From: Rhodococcus triatomae BKS 15-14
GTDB lineage: Bacteria; Actinomycetota; Actinomycetes; Mycobacteriales; Mycobacteriaceae
NCBI GenBank assembly: GCA_000341795.1
Contig: AODO01000028.1
Location: 1 to 64,000, forward strand
Reading direction: 5' to 3'
DNA length: 64,000 nt
This document shows positions 1 through 10,461 of this stretch, piece by piece (within the stretch, counting starts at the first letter, position 1; each line of letters starts with the position of its first letter). Under the pieces are notes generated by a model, which worked only from the letters and a program-made list of their open reading frames with translations, did not search any database and was not told the origin of the DNA. The translations under genes and the position numbers were made by a program.

Positions 1-1
1 C

Positions 2-3000
2 GGGTACGTGGTGCCGGTGGCGGACGCGACCGTCGACGTCGCCGAGGTGCTCGCCGAGTCGGCTCGGCACCTGCCCCGGTCGCTGGTCCCGTCTGTGGTC
101 GTCGTGCTCGAGGCACTGCCGACGACCCCGGCGGGCAAGATCGACCGGCGCAGCCTGCCTGTTCCGGAGTTCGCTTCGCGGGCAGCGGAATACCGCGAGC
201 CCGCAACGGACACCGAGCGCATCGTCGCCGGCGTCTTCGCCGAGGTTCTCGACATCGAGCGGGTGGGTGCCGACGACGAGTTCTTCTCGATCGGCGGCAA
301 CTCCCTGTCGGCGACCCGCGTCGTCGCCCGCATCAACGAGGCGGCGGGTTCGGGTGTCGGCGTACGCGACCTGTTCGAGGCGTCCACCGTCGCGGCCCTC
401 GCAGAGCGTGTGGACGGCTCGGTCGGATCGGGGCGCCCCGCACTCGTGCCGCAGCCGCGTCCGGACCGGATTCCGTTGTCCGCGGCCCAGTCCCGGATGT
501 GGTTCCTGAACCGCTTCGACACCGCATCCCCCGCCTACAACCTTCCGTTCGCGGTACGCATGAACGGCGACCTCGACGTCGACGCGTTGCGGGCCGCGGT
601 GCGCGACGTGCTCGAGCGGCACGAATCGCTGCGCACAGTGTTCCCCGAAGCCGAGGACGGACCACACCAGGTGGTGCTTCCCGCCGGACAGGTGGATCTC
701 GACCTCACGCCCGTCCCGGTGTCGGCGGACGCCGTCACCGGCGCGGCGATCTCGGTGCTGGGCGCCGGATTCGACGTCGCGTCCACGGTTCCGATCCGCG
801 GCAGGCTGCTGCGTGTCGCCCCGGACGAGCACGTGCTTCTGATCTCGATGCATCACATCGCGGCCGACGGTTTCTCGTCGCGCCCGCTCGCACGCGACAT
901 CGTCGTCGCCTACGAGTCGCGGCGCCGTGGTTCCGCGCCGCTGTGGGCGCCCCTGCAGGTGCAGTACGCGGACTTCGCGCTGTGGCAGCGTGAGCTGCTG
1001 GGATCGGAGGCCGACCCGGAGTCGCTCGCCGCGAAGCAGATCGAGTTCTGGCGCACCACGCTGCGCGGGATCCCCGAGGTCATCGAGCTACCGACCGACC
1101 GCCCGCGGCCGAACGTTCGTACCGGCCAGGGCGACCGCGTGTACTTCTCGCTCGGCGCCGAGGTCACGACCCGCCTGCGCGAGTACGCCGCCGAGCGCGG
1201 TGTGACCGTGTTCATGGTCGTGCACGCCGCACTGGCGGTACTGCTGAGCCGGATCTCGGCGAGCACCGACGTCGTGGTCGGCACGCCCGTCGCCGGCCGC
1301 GGCGAGGCAGCACTCGACGACGTCGTCGGCATGTTCGTGGGCACGCTCGTGCTGCGCTCCCACATCGATCCGGGCGCGTCGTTCCAGGAGCTTCTCGCCG
1401 GAGTGCGCGATGGTGACCTGGCCGCCTTCTCGAACGCCGACCTGCCGTTCGAACGGCTCGTGGAAGTCCTGGCACCGCCGCGCTCGACCTCACACACCCC
1501 GCTGTTCCAGGTGTTGCTCTCGTTCGAGAACTTCGCCGCGGCACCGGTGGAACTGCCCGGACTGACGCTGACCCCGCTCGAGGACGACGTGACCGTGGCC
1601 AAGTTCGACCTGGGCTTCGCGGTGTCGGAGACCGCCGACGCGGACGGCGCGCTGCCCGCCGCGATCAGCTACGCGACCGACCTGTTCGACCGCGCCAGCG
1701 CGGAGAAGATCGTGGAGCGGTTCGTCCGCATCATCGAATCCGTCCTCGCGAGGCCGACCGCGCCCGTCGGTGACATCGACGTTCTCGATGCCGGCGAGCG
1801 GGGTGCGGTGCCGTTCGGGGCGCCTGCCGTGGCGCCGGTGTTGTTGCCGGATCTGCTGACGGCGGGTGTCGGTGCCGGTGATGTGGCGGTGGTGTTCGAC
1901 GGTGGTGAGCTGACGTATCGGGATCTGGACGAGCGGTCGAATCGGTTGGCGCGTGCGTTGATCGCGCGTGGTGCGGGTCCGGAGCGTGCGGTGGCGGTGG
2001 CGTTGCCGCGGTCGGTGGAGTCGATCGTCGCGTTGTGGGCGGTGGCGAAGTCGGGTGCGGTGTACGTGCCGGTGGATCCGTCGTATCCGGAGGATCGGAT
2101 CGCGCACATGGTCGAGGATTCGGAGGTGGAGCTCGGTTTCGCCGACGCCGCCGGACTCGGCACGATGCCTGCCGGCGTGCAGTGGCTGACCCTCGACGTG
2201 GCCGACCAGGACGACCTCGACTCCGGGACGGTGACGGATGCCGACCGGTCGAGCCCGCTGCGGGTCGATCACGCGGCCTACGTGATCTACACGTCGGGTT
2301 CGACGGGACTGCCGAAGGGCGTCGTGGTCACCCACACCGGTCTGTCCTCCTACGCGGAGCACCTGCGCCCGGCGTTCGCTGTGACGGCGTCCTCGCGGGT
2401 GCTGCGGCTGTCGTCGGCGAGCTTCGACGCCTCGCTCAGCGAGATGATCGCCGCATTCCAGGTGGGTGCGACGATGGTGGTCGCGCCGCCGTCGGTGATC
2501 GGCGGCGACGAGCTGACCGAGCTGATGGCTCGGGAGCGGGTCACCCACGTGCTCACGGCGCCGGCGGCGCTGGGGACGGTGGATTCGTCCGCGCTGCCCG
2601 AGCTGGAGATGGTCGGTGTCGGTGGCGACGTGTGCCCGCCCGCGTTGGTGGAGCAGTTCGCACCCGGACGTCGATTCGTCAACGGTTACGGCCCGACGGA
2701 GACGACGATCGTCGTCACCCTGACCGAGCCGATCGCGGTGGGCGATCGGATCACGATCGGATCGCCGGTGCTCGGCGCGCAGATGGCGATCCTCGACACC
2801 CGCCTGCACCCGGTTCCGCGCGGTGTCGTGGGCGAGCTCTATGTGGCGGGGCCGTCCCTGGCCCGCGGCTACCACCGTCGTGGCGCGTTGACGGCGGACC
2901 GGTTCGTTGCGAATCCGTTCGGGGACGGTGGTTCCCGCATGTACCGGACCGGTGACCTGGTGCGTCTCGGTGCGGACGGGCAGTTGGACTACATCGGTCG

Positions 3001-4954
3001 CGCCGACGCCCAGGTCAAGATTCGTGGTCTGCGCGTCGAGCTCGGTGAGATCGAGGCGGCGCTGGCGCGTCACGACGATGTCGCGGTCGCGGCGGCGGCG
3101 GTTCATCGTGCCGGGGCGGCGGGCGATCAGCTCGTCGGGTACGTGGTGCCGGTGGCGGACGCGACCGTCGACGTCGCCGAGGTGCTCGCGGAAGCCGGTC
3201 GTCATCTGCCACGGTCGCTGGTGCCTGCGGCCGTGGTGGTGCTCGAGGCCCTGCCGATGACCCCGGCGGGCAAGATCGACCGGCGCAGCCTTCCCGTTCC
3301 CGAATTCGGCTCCCTGGCAGCGGAATACCGTGCACCGGAGACGGACACCGAGCTCATCGTGGTGGCGGTCTTCGAGGAACTGCTCGGGCTGGAGCGGGTC
3401 GGCATCGACGACGACTTCTTCGCCGTCGGCGGCAACTCGCTGATCGCGACGCAGGCCATCGCGCGGATCAACGCGGCGGCAGGCACGGCCGTCGGTATCC
3501 GGGCACTGTTCGAGGCATCCACGCCGCACGGGCTGGCCGCGTACGTCGATGCCGCGGGCCCGGCCTCCGCGCGGCCCGCGCTCGTCGCCCGCCCCCGTGA
3601 CGAGCGGATTCCGCTCACGCCGGCGCAGCTGCGCAGGTGGATCGTCAACCAGGAGAACACCGCCGCGTCCACGAACATCCTGCCGGTCGCGATCCGGCTG
3701 ACCGGGGCGATCGACATCGTCGCCCTGCAGTCCGCGATCCGCGACGTGATCGAACGCCAGGAGGCGCTGCGCACCAGGTACCCGGCAGTGGACGGAGTTC
3801 CGTACCAGGAGGTCGTGTCCACCGCGGAAGTCGTGGTGGACCTGACTCCGCGCCCGATCTCCGAGGCCGACCTGCGCGAAACGGTCAACTCGATGGCCTC
3901 CGAGGGCTTCGACGTTGCCGCCGCCGTCCCGGTGCGGGCAGCGCTGCTCCAGCTCGGCGCCGACGATCACGTGCTGGTGATGGCCATCCATCACATCTCC
4001 GCCGACGGGTTCTCCGTCGGCCCGATGGCACGGGACATGATGATCGCCTTCATGGCGCGCAGCGCGGGCCTGGAACCCTCCTGGTCGCCGCTCCCCGTCC
4101 AGTACGCGGACTACACGCTGTGGCAGCGTGACGTGCTCGGCGACGAGACCGACCCGGAGTCGGTGCTGTTCCGTCAGGCGCAGTACTGGCGGACCACGCT
4201 CGCGGACCTGCCGCAGCGGCTTCCGTTGCCGACGGACCACCCGTACCCGGCGGTGCGGTCGGACCGGGGCGCGGACCTGGCGTTCGAGGTTCCCGCGGCC
4301 ACGCACGACAGGCTGCAGCAGATCGCCGCGCAGCGTGGCGTCACGCTGTACATGGTGATGCACGCGGCGTTCACGGCGATGCTCGCCGGGATCACCGGCA
4401 CCGAGGACATCACCATCGGCACGCCGTCCGCCGGCCGCGGCGAGCAGGCGCTCGACGATCTCGTGGGCCTGTTCGTCAACAACCTGGTGCTGCGCAGTCG
4501 AATCGACCGCGATGCCACCTTCACACAGCTGCTCGAGAGCAGTCGCGAGACGGTGCTCGGTGCGTTCGCCCACGCGGACATGCCGTTCGACCGGCTGGTC
4601 GAGATCGTCGACCCGGAGCTGTCGACCGCGTTCAACCCGCTGTACCAGGTGGTGCTGTCGTTCCAGAACCTGGCGCCGACAACGTTCACGCTTCCGGGCC
4701 TGGAGGTGTCCACCGTCGACGGAGATCTTCAGGCGACGAAGAACGAACTGCACCTGACGTTCATGCCGACGCAGGGGGAGGAGTCGCTCGCGCTGCCCGC
4801 GACGTTCACCTACTCGACAGACCTCTTCGACCGTTCGACCGTCGCGGCCATCGCGGACCGGTTCGTGCGGGTGCTCGACGCGATCGCCGCCGACCCGGAG
4901 ATCGTCGTCGGTACCCTCGCCGAGCACGGCGAGATCGCCGTCATGAACGCGTGA
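2..4954 (+). CDS. Nonribosomal peptide synthetase, 3' part (partial at window edge)
   Basis: Multimodular peptide synthetase whose 5' end lies outside the window; 1650 residues are visible. Domain order: end of an adenylation (A) domain (A10 motif near 125-166), carrier (PCP) with phosphopantetheine Ser codon at 302-304 in GGNSL, condensation (C) with HHIAADG near 850-870, full A domain about 1830-3310 ([30 protein letters not shown]), second PCP with Ser codon 3437-3439, and a second C domain about 3600-4920 with HHISADG. There is no thioesterase, reductase or epimerase domain before the stop. By-eye alignment to GrsA gives specificity residues D-A-S-T-G-G-G-I-V, which I cannot match to a substrate. 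The product is unknown. Family assignment is certain. Confidence 0.95.
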   Translation, partial: GYVVPVADATVDVAEVLAESARHLPRSLVPSVVVVLEALPTTPAGKIDRRSLPVPEFASRAAEYREPATDTERIVAGVFAEVLDIERVGADDEFFSIGGNSLSATRVVARINEAAGSGVGVRDLFEASTVAALAERVDGSVGSGRPALVPQPRPDRIPLSAAQSRMWFLNRFDTASPAYNLPFAVRMNGDLDVDALRAAVRDVLERHESLRTVFPEAEDGPHQVVLPAGQVDLDLTPVPVSADAVTGAAISVLGAGFDVASTVPIRGRLLRVAPDEHVLLISMHHIAADGFSSRPLARDIVVAYESRRRGSAPLWAPLQVQYADFALWQRELLGSEADPESLAAKQIEFWRTTLRGIPEVIELPTDRPRPNVRTGQGDRVYFSLGAEVTTRLREYAAERGVTVFMVVHAALAVLLSRISASTDVVVGTPVAGRGEAALDDVVGMFVGTLVLRSHIDPGASFQELLAGVRDGDLAAFSNADLPFERLVEVLAPPRSTSHTPLFQVLLSFENFAAAPVELPGLTLTPLEDDVTVAKFDLGFAVSETADADGALPAAISYATDLFDRASAEKIVERFVRIIESVLARPTAPVGDIDVLDAGERGAVPFGAPAVAPVLLPDLLTAGVGAGDVAVVFDGGELTYRDLDERSNRLARALIARGAGPERAVAVALPRSVESIVALWAVAKSGAVYVPVDPSYPEDRIAHMVEDSEVELGFADAAGLGTMPAGVQWLTLDVADQDDLDSGTVTDADRSSPLRVDHAAYVIYTSGSTGLPKGVVVTHTGLSSYAEHLRPAFAVTASSRVLRLSSASFDASLSEMIAAFQVGATMVVAPPSVIGGDELTELMARERVTHVLTAPAALGTVDSSALPELEMVGVGGDVCPPALVEQFAPGRRFVNGYGPTETTIVVTLTEPIAVGDRITIGSPVLGAQMAILDTRLHPVPRGVVGELYVAGPSLARGYHRRGALTADRFVANPFGDGGSRMYRTGDLVRLGADGQLDYIGRADAQVKIRGLRVELGEIEAALARHDDVAVAAAAVHRAGAAGDQLVGYVVPVADATVDVAEVLAEAGRHLPRSLVPAAVVVLEALPMTPAGKIDRRSLPVPEFGSLAAEYRAPETDTELIVVAVFEELLGLERVGIDDDFFAVGGNSLIATQAIARINAAAGTAVGIRALFEASTPHGLAAYVDAAGPASARPALVARPRDERIPLTPAQLRRWIVNQENTAASTNILPVAIRLTGAIDIVALQSAIRDVIERQEALRTRYPAVDGVPYQEVVSTAEVVVDLTPRPISEADLRETVNSMASEGFDVAAAVPVRAALLQLGADDHVLVMAIHHISADGFSVGPMARDMMIAFMARSAGLEPSWSPLPVQYADYTLWQRDVLGDETDPESVLFRQAQYWRTTLADLPQRLPLPTDHPYPAVRSDRGADLAFEVPAATHDRLQQIAAQRGVTLYMVMHAAFTAMLAGITGTEDITIGTPSAGRGEQALDDLVGLFVNNLVLRSRIDRDATFTQLLESSRETVLGAFAHADMPFDRLVEIVDPELSTAFNPLYQVVLSFQNLAPTTFTLPGLEVSTVDGDLQATKNELHLTFMPTQGEESLALPATFTYSTDLFDRSTVAAIADRFVRVLDAIAADPEIVVGTLAEHGEIAVMNA

Positions 4955-4960
4955 ACCGAA

Positions 4961-4991
4961 CGTCCCTGTGCCCCACCCGGGCACAGGGACG
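4961..4991 (+). terminator. Hairpin terminator after NRPS gene
   Basis: Perfect 13-bp stem (arms 4961-4973 and 4979-4991, left arm CGTCCCTGTGCCC) with a 5-nt loop, 7 nt after the NRPS stop codon. No U-tract follows, as is common in actinobacteria. It suggests that the downstream esterase has its own promoter. Confidence 0.75.
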
Positions 4992-5073
4992 GTCGAGATC
5001 TGAGCAGCGTGTCGGCCTTGACGGGTCGGTGCGCGGAACGGATCATCTCCAGGCCGCTTCCCCCCGACGAGAG

Positions 5074-6135
5074 ATGAAATCGACCATGTCCTTGAGACGA
5101 ACATTGATCATGCGACGAATGCTGCTCCCCGTCATCGCTGCGACGGTGACCCTCGGTGGCTCCGTGACCACCGCTGCCGGCGCCGTGCCGGGCCAGGTCA
5201 CCACTCGTGATGCAGCCGCCGACGGTGCGGTTGGTCGCCTCGACCACATCGACGAGCTCAGTGACCGACGGTGGAGCGTCTTCGTGTACTCGCCCTCCAT
5301 GGACAAGGTGGTCGAACTCCAGGTCCTTCGCCCGGCGGACACCAGCGAACCGCGACCGACCCTGTACATGCTCAACGGGGCCGGCGCCGGTGTGGACGGC
5401 GCCAACTGGATCAAGCAGACGGACATCGTCGACTTCTTCGCCGACAAGAACGTCAACGTGGTCATCCCGATCGGCGGCTACGGCGCCTTCTACACGGACT
5501 GGCGGAAGGACGACCCGAAGCTCGGCCGCAACCAGTGGGAGACCTTCCTGACCCGTGAGCTGCCGTCGGTCGTCGACGAGGCGCTCGGCACCAACGGCGC
5601 CAACGCGATCGGCGGATTGTCGATGTCCGCGATATCGGTGTTCAATCTCGCGACCCATGCCCCCGGCCTCTATCGCGGCGTGGCCTCGTACAGCGGATGC
5701 GCCCGGTCCAGCGATCCGGTGGGACAGGCCGCGATCCGCGCCATCATCGCGCGAGGCGGCGGGGACGCGAGCAACATGTGGGGCCCGATCGGCGATCCGG
5801 AATGGGTCGACCAGGACCCCTACGTCAACGCCGAGAAACTGCGGGGACTCGAGCTCTACCTGTCGAGCGGCAGCGGACTGCCCGGGCACTACGAGGAGCC
5901 CGGCGTGATGTGGGCAGGCGGGTCACCGGAACTGGCCAACCAGACCCTGGTCGGCGGTGTGATCGAGGTCGCGGCCAACCTGTGCACGCAGCAGGTCGCG
6001 CAGCGGTTCGCCGAGCTCGGCATCCCGGCGACCGTCGATCTCGAATCGACCGGCACGCACTCCTGGGGCTACTGGCAGGACGATCTGCGCTCGTCCTGGC
6101 CGGTCCTGGCTCGCGCTCTCGACCTGCCCGCGTAG
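5074..6135 (+). CDS. Secreted antigen 85-like esterase/mycolyltransferase family protein
   Basis: Alpha/beta-hydrolase of the esterase D/antigen 85 family, 353 residues, exported by an N-terminal signal (basic start, hydrophobic stretch, cleavage near TTAAGA). The nucleophile elbow GLSMSA carries the likely catalytic Ser, and GTHSWGYW near the C-terminus carries the likely catalytic His, as in mycolyltransferases that move mycolates onto trehalose or arabinogalactan. ATG 5074 was chosen over upstream GTG 4951 because the upstream stretch reads through the terminator and has no signal-peptide character; ATG 5086 is an alternative. It follows the NRPS but is separated by a hairpin, so a shared pathway is only a guess. 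Whether it acts on mycolates or other esters cannot be read from sequence. Confidence 0.8.
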   Translation: MKSTMSLRRTLIMRRMLLPVIAATVTLGGSVTTAAGAVPGQVTTRDAAADGAVGRLDHIDELSDRRWSVFVYSPSMDKVVELQVLRPADTSEPRPTLYMLNGAGAGVDGANWIKQTDIVDFFADKNVNVVIPIGGYGAFYTDWRKDDPKLGRNQWETFLTRELPSVVDEALGTNGANAIGGLSMSAISVFNLATHAPGLYRGVASYSGCARSSDPVGQAAIRAIIARGGGDASNMWGPIGDPEWVDQDPYVNAEKLRGLELYLSSGSGLPGHYEEPGVMWAGGSPELANQTLVGGVIEVAANLCTQQVAQRFAELGIPATVDLESTGTHSWGYWQDDLRSSWPVLARALDLPA

Positions 6136-6274
6136 GGCACGACTCTCGATCCCCTGTCGGTACACCCGGCGCCTGATCGTCGCGCCGCCCGAAGTGCTCG
6201 GCCCGCGGTCGGTCACATCCGGCGACGATCACGTCACCGGGTGTATCCGAAGGGATGGGGTGACACTCCCGAGG

Positions 6275-7120
6275 TCAGTCGGTGGCGGTCCACGTTGAGC
6301 GGGTGGCCGCCTTCGCCTCGCGGGCCGCGGCCGTCGCCGGGTGCACCGCGATCAGCCCGAGGCCGGCGCGCCTGCGGCAGTGCCGGACCAGTTCCTCGTA
6401 CGCGGGAGCGCCGAGCAGTTCGGTCAGCTCGGGCCCGTAGCTCTGCCACACCGGCCGTTTGCCGACGTGGGCATCCGGTGAGCCCGAGCAGTACCAGTGC
6501 AGATCGGCGCCGCCCTCACCCCAGCCGCGTCGGTCGTACTCGGTGATCGTGGTCTTGAGGATCTGCTCGCCGTCCGGCCGGTCGACCCACTCCTGGGTGC
6601 GGCGGATCGGCAGCTGCCAGCAGACGTCCGGCTTGACCTCGAGTGGTTCGATGCCTTCACGCATGGCCATGATGTGGAAGGCGCAGCCCAGCCCGCCCTC
6701 GAAACCCGGGCGGTTCAAGAAGATGCAGGCGCCCTTGTAGCGGCGGGTCCGCAGCGCGGGCTCGTCGTCCAGGTCGTCCTCCTCGACGTAGCCCTTCTTG
6801 CCGAGCCCCTTGTCCATGAACTGCCAATCCGCGGGCGTGAGCATCTTCACGCAGCGGTCCAGCTTCTCTCGGTCCTCGTCGTCGGAGAGGAACGCGCCGT
6901 GCGAGCAGCAGCCGTCGTCGGGTCGTCCCTCGACCGTTCCCTGGCACGCCGGCGTTCCGAAAACACAGGTCCAGCGCGAAAGCAGCCAGGTCAGGTCGGC
7001 CACGACGACGTGTTCGGGGTTCGCCGGATCGACGAACTCGATCCATTCGCGTGGGAAGTCGAGACCCACTTCGGGGGTCGGTGTCATGTTCACGGAGGGC
7101 GCGGTACTGCCTGCTGTCAC
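6275..7120 (-). CDS. Conserved cysteine-rich actinobacterial protein (Rv0495c-like)
   Basis: Soluble protein of about 281 residues. Position beside ppx and overall sequence resemble M. tuberculosis Rv0495c, a conserved protein without an assigned role. A Cys cluster (TCVFGTPAC, then DGCCSHG) and a later GLGCAFH could bind a metal or Fe-S cluster, as in YkgJ/DUF3109-type proteins; this is inference. The start is uncertain: the frame stays open to GTG 7153, but GTG 7120 is preferred because a TAACGT box sits 9 nt upstream, fitting a leaderless message. ATG 7087 would also keep the conserved part. It is transcribed divergently from ppx. Confidence 0.8.
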   Translation of the reverse strand: MTAGSTAPSVNMTPTPEVGLDFPREWIEFVDPANPEHVVVADLTWLLSRWTCVFGTPACQGTVEGRPDDGCCSHGAFLSDDEDREKLDRCVKMLTPADWQFMDKGLGKKGYVEEDDLDDEPALRTRRYKGACIFLNRPGFEGGLGCAFHIMAMREGIEPLEVKPDVCWQLPIRRTQEWVDRPDGEQILKTTITEYDRRGWGEGGADLHWYCSGSPDAHVGKRPVWQSYGPELTELLGAPAYEELVRHCRRRAGLGLIAVHPATAAAREAKAATRSTWTATD

Positions 7121-7153
7121 AGTGCCCGACGTTAGACCCAGTACCGTGGTCAC
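7121..7153. promoter_or_regulatory. Divergent leaderless promoter pair
   Basis: On the plus strand TACCGT (7142-7147) lies 6 nt before GTG 7154 of ppx. On the minus strand TAACGT (plus-strand 7130-7135) lies 9 nt before GTG 7120. Both fit TANNNT -10 boxes of leaderless actinobacterial transcripts. No clear -35 boxes or Shine-Dalgarno sequences are visible. Confidence 0.5.
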
Positions 7154-8104
7154 GTGCGGTTAGGGGTACTCGACGTCGGAAGCAACACCGTCCACCTTCT
7201 CGTGGTGGATGCGCACAGGGGTGCGCATCCCACGCCGATGAGTTCGACGAAGTCGACTCTGCGGCTCGCCGAGAACACGGACGACAGCGGCGACATCACG
7301 GAAATCGGGGCGAATCGCCTGGTCGCCGCCGTCGGCGACTTCGCCTCGATCGCGGCGACGTCGGGCTGCGGCGAGCTGATGGCGTTCGCGACGTCCGCGG
7401 TCCGCGACGCCACGAACTCGGATGCGGTCCTGGCCCGGGTCCGCGCCGAGACCGGCGTCAACCTCGAGGTGCTGTCGGGAGTCGACGAGGCCCGCCTGAC
7501 GTTCCTCGCCGTGCGCCGCTGGTTCGGCTGGAGCGCAGGCCGGATCATGAACTTCGACATCGGCGGCGGATCGCTCGAACTGAGCTCGGGCGCGGACGAG
7601 GACCCCGACGTCGCGTTCTCGCTGCAGCTGGGTGCGGGTCGCCTGACCCGGGACTGGCTGCAGTCGGATCCGCCGGGCAAGCGCCGGGTCGCTGTCCTCC
7701 GCGACTGGCTCGACGCCGAACTGGTCGAACCCGCGAAGGCGCTGCGTGCGGCAGGAGCCCCCGACCGGGTCGTCGGGACGTCGAAGACCTTCCGGTCGCT
7801 CGCCCGCCTCACGGGGGCGGCGCCGTCCGCTGCCGGTCCGCGGGTGCGCAGGACACTCACCGCCGCCGGTCTGCGCCAGCTGATCGCGTTCATCTCGCGG
7901 ATGACGACGGCGGACCGGGCCGAGCTGGAGGGCGTGAGCGCGGACCGGTCGCAACAGATCGTGGCAGGCGCCCTGATCGCGGAGGCGACGATGCGGGCGC
8001 TCGCGGTCGAGGAACTGGAGATCTGCCCCTGGGCGCTCCGGGAGGGCCTGATCCTTCGCAAACTGGACACGGAGATGGGTGGGGAGCTGGTGGTGGCGCG
8101 ATGA
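7154..8104 (+). CDS. ppx: Exopolyphosphatase / Ppx-GppA phosphatase
   Basis: Ppx/GppA family enzyme (316 residues) that hydrolyses terminal phosphates from polyphosphate or pppGpp in the cytosol. The actin-fold phosphate motifs are visible: [11 protein letters not shown] at the N-terminus and [11 protein letters not shown] near residue 135. The length matches the short single-domain form found next to Rv0495c in mycobacteria (Ppx1, Rv0496). GTG 7154 appears leaderless. Codon 3 is TTA, rare in this GC-rich DNA. The stop overlaps the next ATG (ATGA at 8101), so the two genes should be co-transcribed and translationally coupled. Confidence 0.88.
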   Translation: MRLGVLDVGSNTVHLLVVDAHRGAHPTPMSSTKSTLRLAENTDDSGDITEIGANRLVAAVGDFASIAATSGCGELMAFATSAVRDATNSDAVLARVRAETGVNLEVLSGVDEARLTFLAVRRWFGWSAGRIMNFDIGGGSLELSSGADEDPDVAFSLQLGAGRLTRDWLQSDPPGKRRVAVLRDWLDAELVEPAKALRAAGAPDRVVGTSKTFRSLARLTGAAPSAAGPRVRRTLTAAGLRQLIAFISRMTTADRAELEGVSADRSQQIVAGALIAEATMRALAVEELEICPWALREGLILRKLDTEMGGELVVAR

Positions 8105-9531
8105 CCGAGAACACCGGAAGAACCGTGAACGCCGAGGACACCGGCCAGGTCTCCGTGGCCGAACTGCTCGCCCGCAACGGCCAGCAGGTGCAGTCGCGTG
8201 GCGGACGCCGTCGGCGCGGAGCCGCGGGTGGCATCAGTGTCGCGGAACTCACCGGCGAACTCCCCGTGGTCAGTGACGCCCCGACCCGGAACCGGCGCGC
8301 TGCGCCGGACCCCGACGACGAGCCGGTGCCCGCCCCCGTCCTCGAGTCCGCGCTGGCCTGGCCGTCGGCCGCGGCCGCCACGCCCGAGCAGGCTGCACAG
8401 GTCACGGACACTCCCGCCCCGACGCCCGAGGCCGCCTCGGAGTCGCCTGCGCCGGAACCGTTCCCGTCTTCACTGCTCGATCCGTCCGCCGATCCCGTTG
8501 TCGACCACACCCAGTCGATCCCGGCTCTGCGTCGCGCGGTGCTGGCCAAGGCGGACGCCGATCGCAAGGCGGAGGCGGACCGCAAGGCAGGTGTCGACCG
8601 CAAGGCCGAAGCGGATCGCAGGGCGGAAGCCGACCGCAAGGCGGAAGCGGACCGTAGGGCGGAGGCGGATCGCAGGGCGGAAGCCGACCGCAAGGCGGAA
8701 GCCGACCGCAAGGCCGAGGCGGACCGTAGGGCGGAGGCGGATCGCAGGGCGGAAGCCGACCGCAAGGCGGAAGCGGAGCGCAAGGCGGAAGCGGAGCGCA
8801 AGGCCGCCGCCGACCGCGCCGCGCAGAGTGCGGCAGTCGCGCGCACCGCGATCGTCGCACCGATGGCGACGCCCGCCCGGAAGAGCGACGACGCCGCCGA
8901 GCAGACCGCCATCGTGCCCGCCGTGACGAACCGGCCCGAGCCGCCGGCCACCGCGCCCGCCTCCAAGGTGCCGAAGGCGAAGGCGCCCACGGCGGTCCCG
9001 GATTCCCGGGGCTCCGCGAACCCGGATTCGGATCGTGTCGACGCAGTCCGCGAACCAGCTCTGTTCACCGGACCCAGCCTGGAAGCCGACCTGCTGCGTC
9101 AGGCTCGCAACTCGCGCAACGAGTCGCTCGACGAGGCGCGGGCCCAGGTCCACACCACCGGTGAGTTCCCGCGAATCGTCGACGATCCCGTGCGGGACGA
9201 CGACGAGCCCGCCGACGAGGACTCCGGTGCCGAGTCGGCGACGTCGCGCGAACCGGCCGCGGCGGGCAACGCGGTCAAGCAGTGGGTGGTCCTCGCCGGA
9301 CAGGCAGTGGTCGCGATCGTCGCGGGTGCGCTGCTGTTCAAGGGCTTCGAGAAGCTGTGGGAGTCGTTGCCGTGGGTGTCGCTGGTCCTCGCGGTGCTCG
9401 TGATCGCCGGATTGGTGGCGGTGGTGCGGATCCTGCGGCAGACCGAGGATCTCCTGAGCCTGCTGATCGCCGTGATCGTCGGTGTGTTCGTGACGATCGG
9501 TCCGCTCGTATTCGTCCTCAGCTCGAGCTGA
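8101..9531 (+). CDS. Membrane protein with charged repeat region (Rv0497-like)
   Basis: 476 residues. A disordered N-terminal part holds two short SVAEL motifs (VSVAELLARNG, ISVAELTGEL). A charged alpha-helical segment follows (about residues 150-240), built of about 17 five-residue units of the type ADRKAE/ADRRAE, then an acidic linker and three or four transmembrane helices at the C-terminus (from QWVVLAG to LVFVLSSS). The position after ppx matches Rv0497, a conserved transmembrane protein of unknown role. The repeat predicts a long single helix or coiled coil on the cytoplasmic side. Its start overlaps the ppx stop by 4 nt. Confidence 0.85.
   Translation: MTENTGRTVNAEDTGQVSVAELLARNGQQVQSRGGRRRRGAAGGISVAELTGELPVVSDAPTRNRRAAPDPDDEPVPAPVLESALAWPSAAAATPEQAAQVTDTPAPTPEAASESPAPEPFPSSLLDPSADPVVDHTQSIPALRRAVLAKADADRKAEADRKAGVDRKAEADRRAEADRKAEADRRAEADRRAEADRKAEADRKAEADRRAEADRRAEADRKAEAERKAEAERKAAADRAAQSAAVARTAIVAPMATPARKSDDAAEQTAIVPAVTNRPEPPATAPASKVPKAKAPTAVPDSRGSANPDSDRVDAVREPALFTGPSLEADLLRQARNSRNESLDEARAQVHTTGEFPRIVDDPVRDDDEPADEDSGAESATSREPAAAGNAVKQWVVLAGQAVVAIVAGALLFKGFEKLWESLPWVSLVLAVLVIAGLVAVVRILRQTEDLLSLLIAVIVGVFVTIGPLVFVLSSS
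8553..8808 (+). repeat. 15-bp coding minisatellite
   Basis: About 17 tandem 15-bp units, each encoding five residues (A-D-R-K/R-A-E register), with variation mainly at GCG/GCC and AAG/AGG codons. Several 30-45 bp blocks recur exactly, implying recent unequal exchange or slippage. The unit length keeps the reading frame, so copy number can vary without breaking the protein. Confidence 0.9.
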
Positions 9532-9532
9532 C

Positions 9533-10438
9533 GTGATCACGGGGGCAACGGGAGACACGGGCGCGGAGGCACGTGGGTCGGGTCGGTCACCCGCCTCGGA
9601 CCGCATCCTCGTCGGGCTGTCCACCGCTTCGGTGTATCCGGAGAACACCGAGGCGGCGTTCGAGTACGCGGCGGACCTCGGCTACGACGGCGTCGAGCTG
9701 ATGGTGTGGGCCGAATCGGTCAGCCAGGACGTCGCCGCGGTGACCCGGCTGGTCCGCAGGTACTCGGTTCCCGTGCTCGCGGTGCACGCCCCGTGCCTGC
9801 TGATCTCGCAGCGCGTCTGGGGCGCTGACCCGGTGGCCAAGCTGGAACGCTCCGTGCACGCGGCGGAAGACCTCGGCGCCCGGACCGTGGTCGTGCACCC
9901 GCCGTTCCGGTGGCAGCGCCGCTACGCCGACGGATTCGCCGACCAGGTCGGCGAACTCGAGGAGGCCAGCGGACACGTCGTGGTCGCGGTGGAGAACATG
10001 TTCCCGATGCGCGCCGACCGGTTCTGGGGTGCGAAGGAGAGGTCCGCCGAGCGGCTGGAGCGTCGCGGAGGACCGGGGCCGGGGGTCTCGGCGTTCGCGC
10101 CGTCGTACGACCCGACCGATGTCGGGCACGAGCACTACACGCTCGACCTCTCGCACACGGCGACCGCGGGGATGGACGCGTTCGCGCTCGCCGAGCGGAT
10201 GGGCGGCGGTCTCACCCACCTGCACCTCGCCGACGGGCGGGGTGCCTCAGCCGACGAGCACCTCATCCCCGGTCACGGCTCGCAGCCGTGTGCGGCGCTG
10301 TGCCGGTCGCTGGCCGAATCCGCCTTCTCGGGGCAGGCGGTGCTGGAGGTCAACACGCAGACCGCACGCACGCGAGCCGAGCGGCGTTCCATGCTCGCGC
10401 AGTCGCTCGCGTTCGCCCGCGAGCACCTCTCGCGGTAG
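9533..10438 (+). CDS. Sugar phosphate isomerase/epimerase family TIM barrel (Rv0498-like)
   Basis: 301-residue AP-endonuclease-2/xylose-isomerase-like barrel. After a 25-residue variable leader the barrel begins with ILVGLSTASVYP; likely metal-binding strand ends are visible (YDGVELM, VLAVHAPC, VVVHPPF, VAVENM, YTLDLSHT, LTHLHLADG, AVLEVN). The natural substrate is not known. It starts 1 nt after the preceding stop codon and belongs to the ppx operon, as in M. tuberculosis (Rv0496-Rv0498). Confidence 0.82.
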   Translation: MITGATGDTGAEARGSGRSPASDRILVGLSTASVYPENTEAAFEYAADLGYDGVELMVWAESVSQDVAAVTRLVRRYSVPVLAVHAPCLLISQRVWGADPVAKLERSVHAAEDLGARTVVVHPPFRWQRRYADGFADQVGELEEASGHVVVAVENMFPMRADRFWGAKERSAERLERRGGPGPGVSAFAPSYDPTDVGHEHYTLDLSHTATAGMDAFALAERMGGGLTHLHLADGRGASADEHLIPGHGSQPCAALCRSLAESAFSGQAVLEVNTQTARTRAERRSMLAQSLAFAREHLSR

Positions 10439-10461
10439 TCGGGGCTGCCGCCCGCCCTCGC

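Noticed and set aside
4951-5073. Upstream GTG start for the esterase, overlapping the NRPS stop
   Set aside because: It would translate the terminator hairpin and place about 40 polar residues before the signal peptide.
1490-5104. Very long open frame on the minus strand opposite the NRPS gene
   Set aside because: Arg/His/Gly-rich translation with no domain, fully antisense to clear NRPS domains; a GC-rich shadow frame.
8553-8808. Tandem repeat considered as CRISPR or regulatory array
   Set aside because: Units are 15 bp without spacers and lie in frame in a conserved gene; it is a coding minisatellite.
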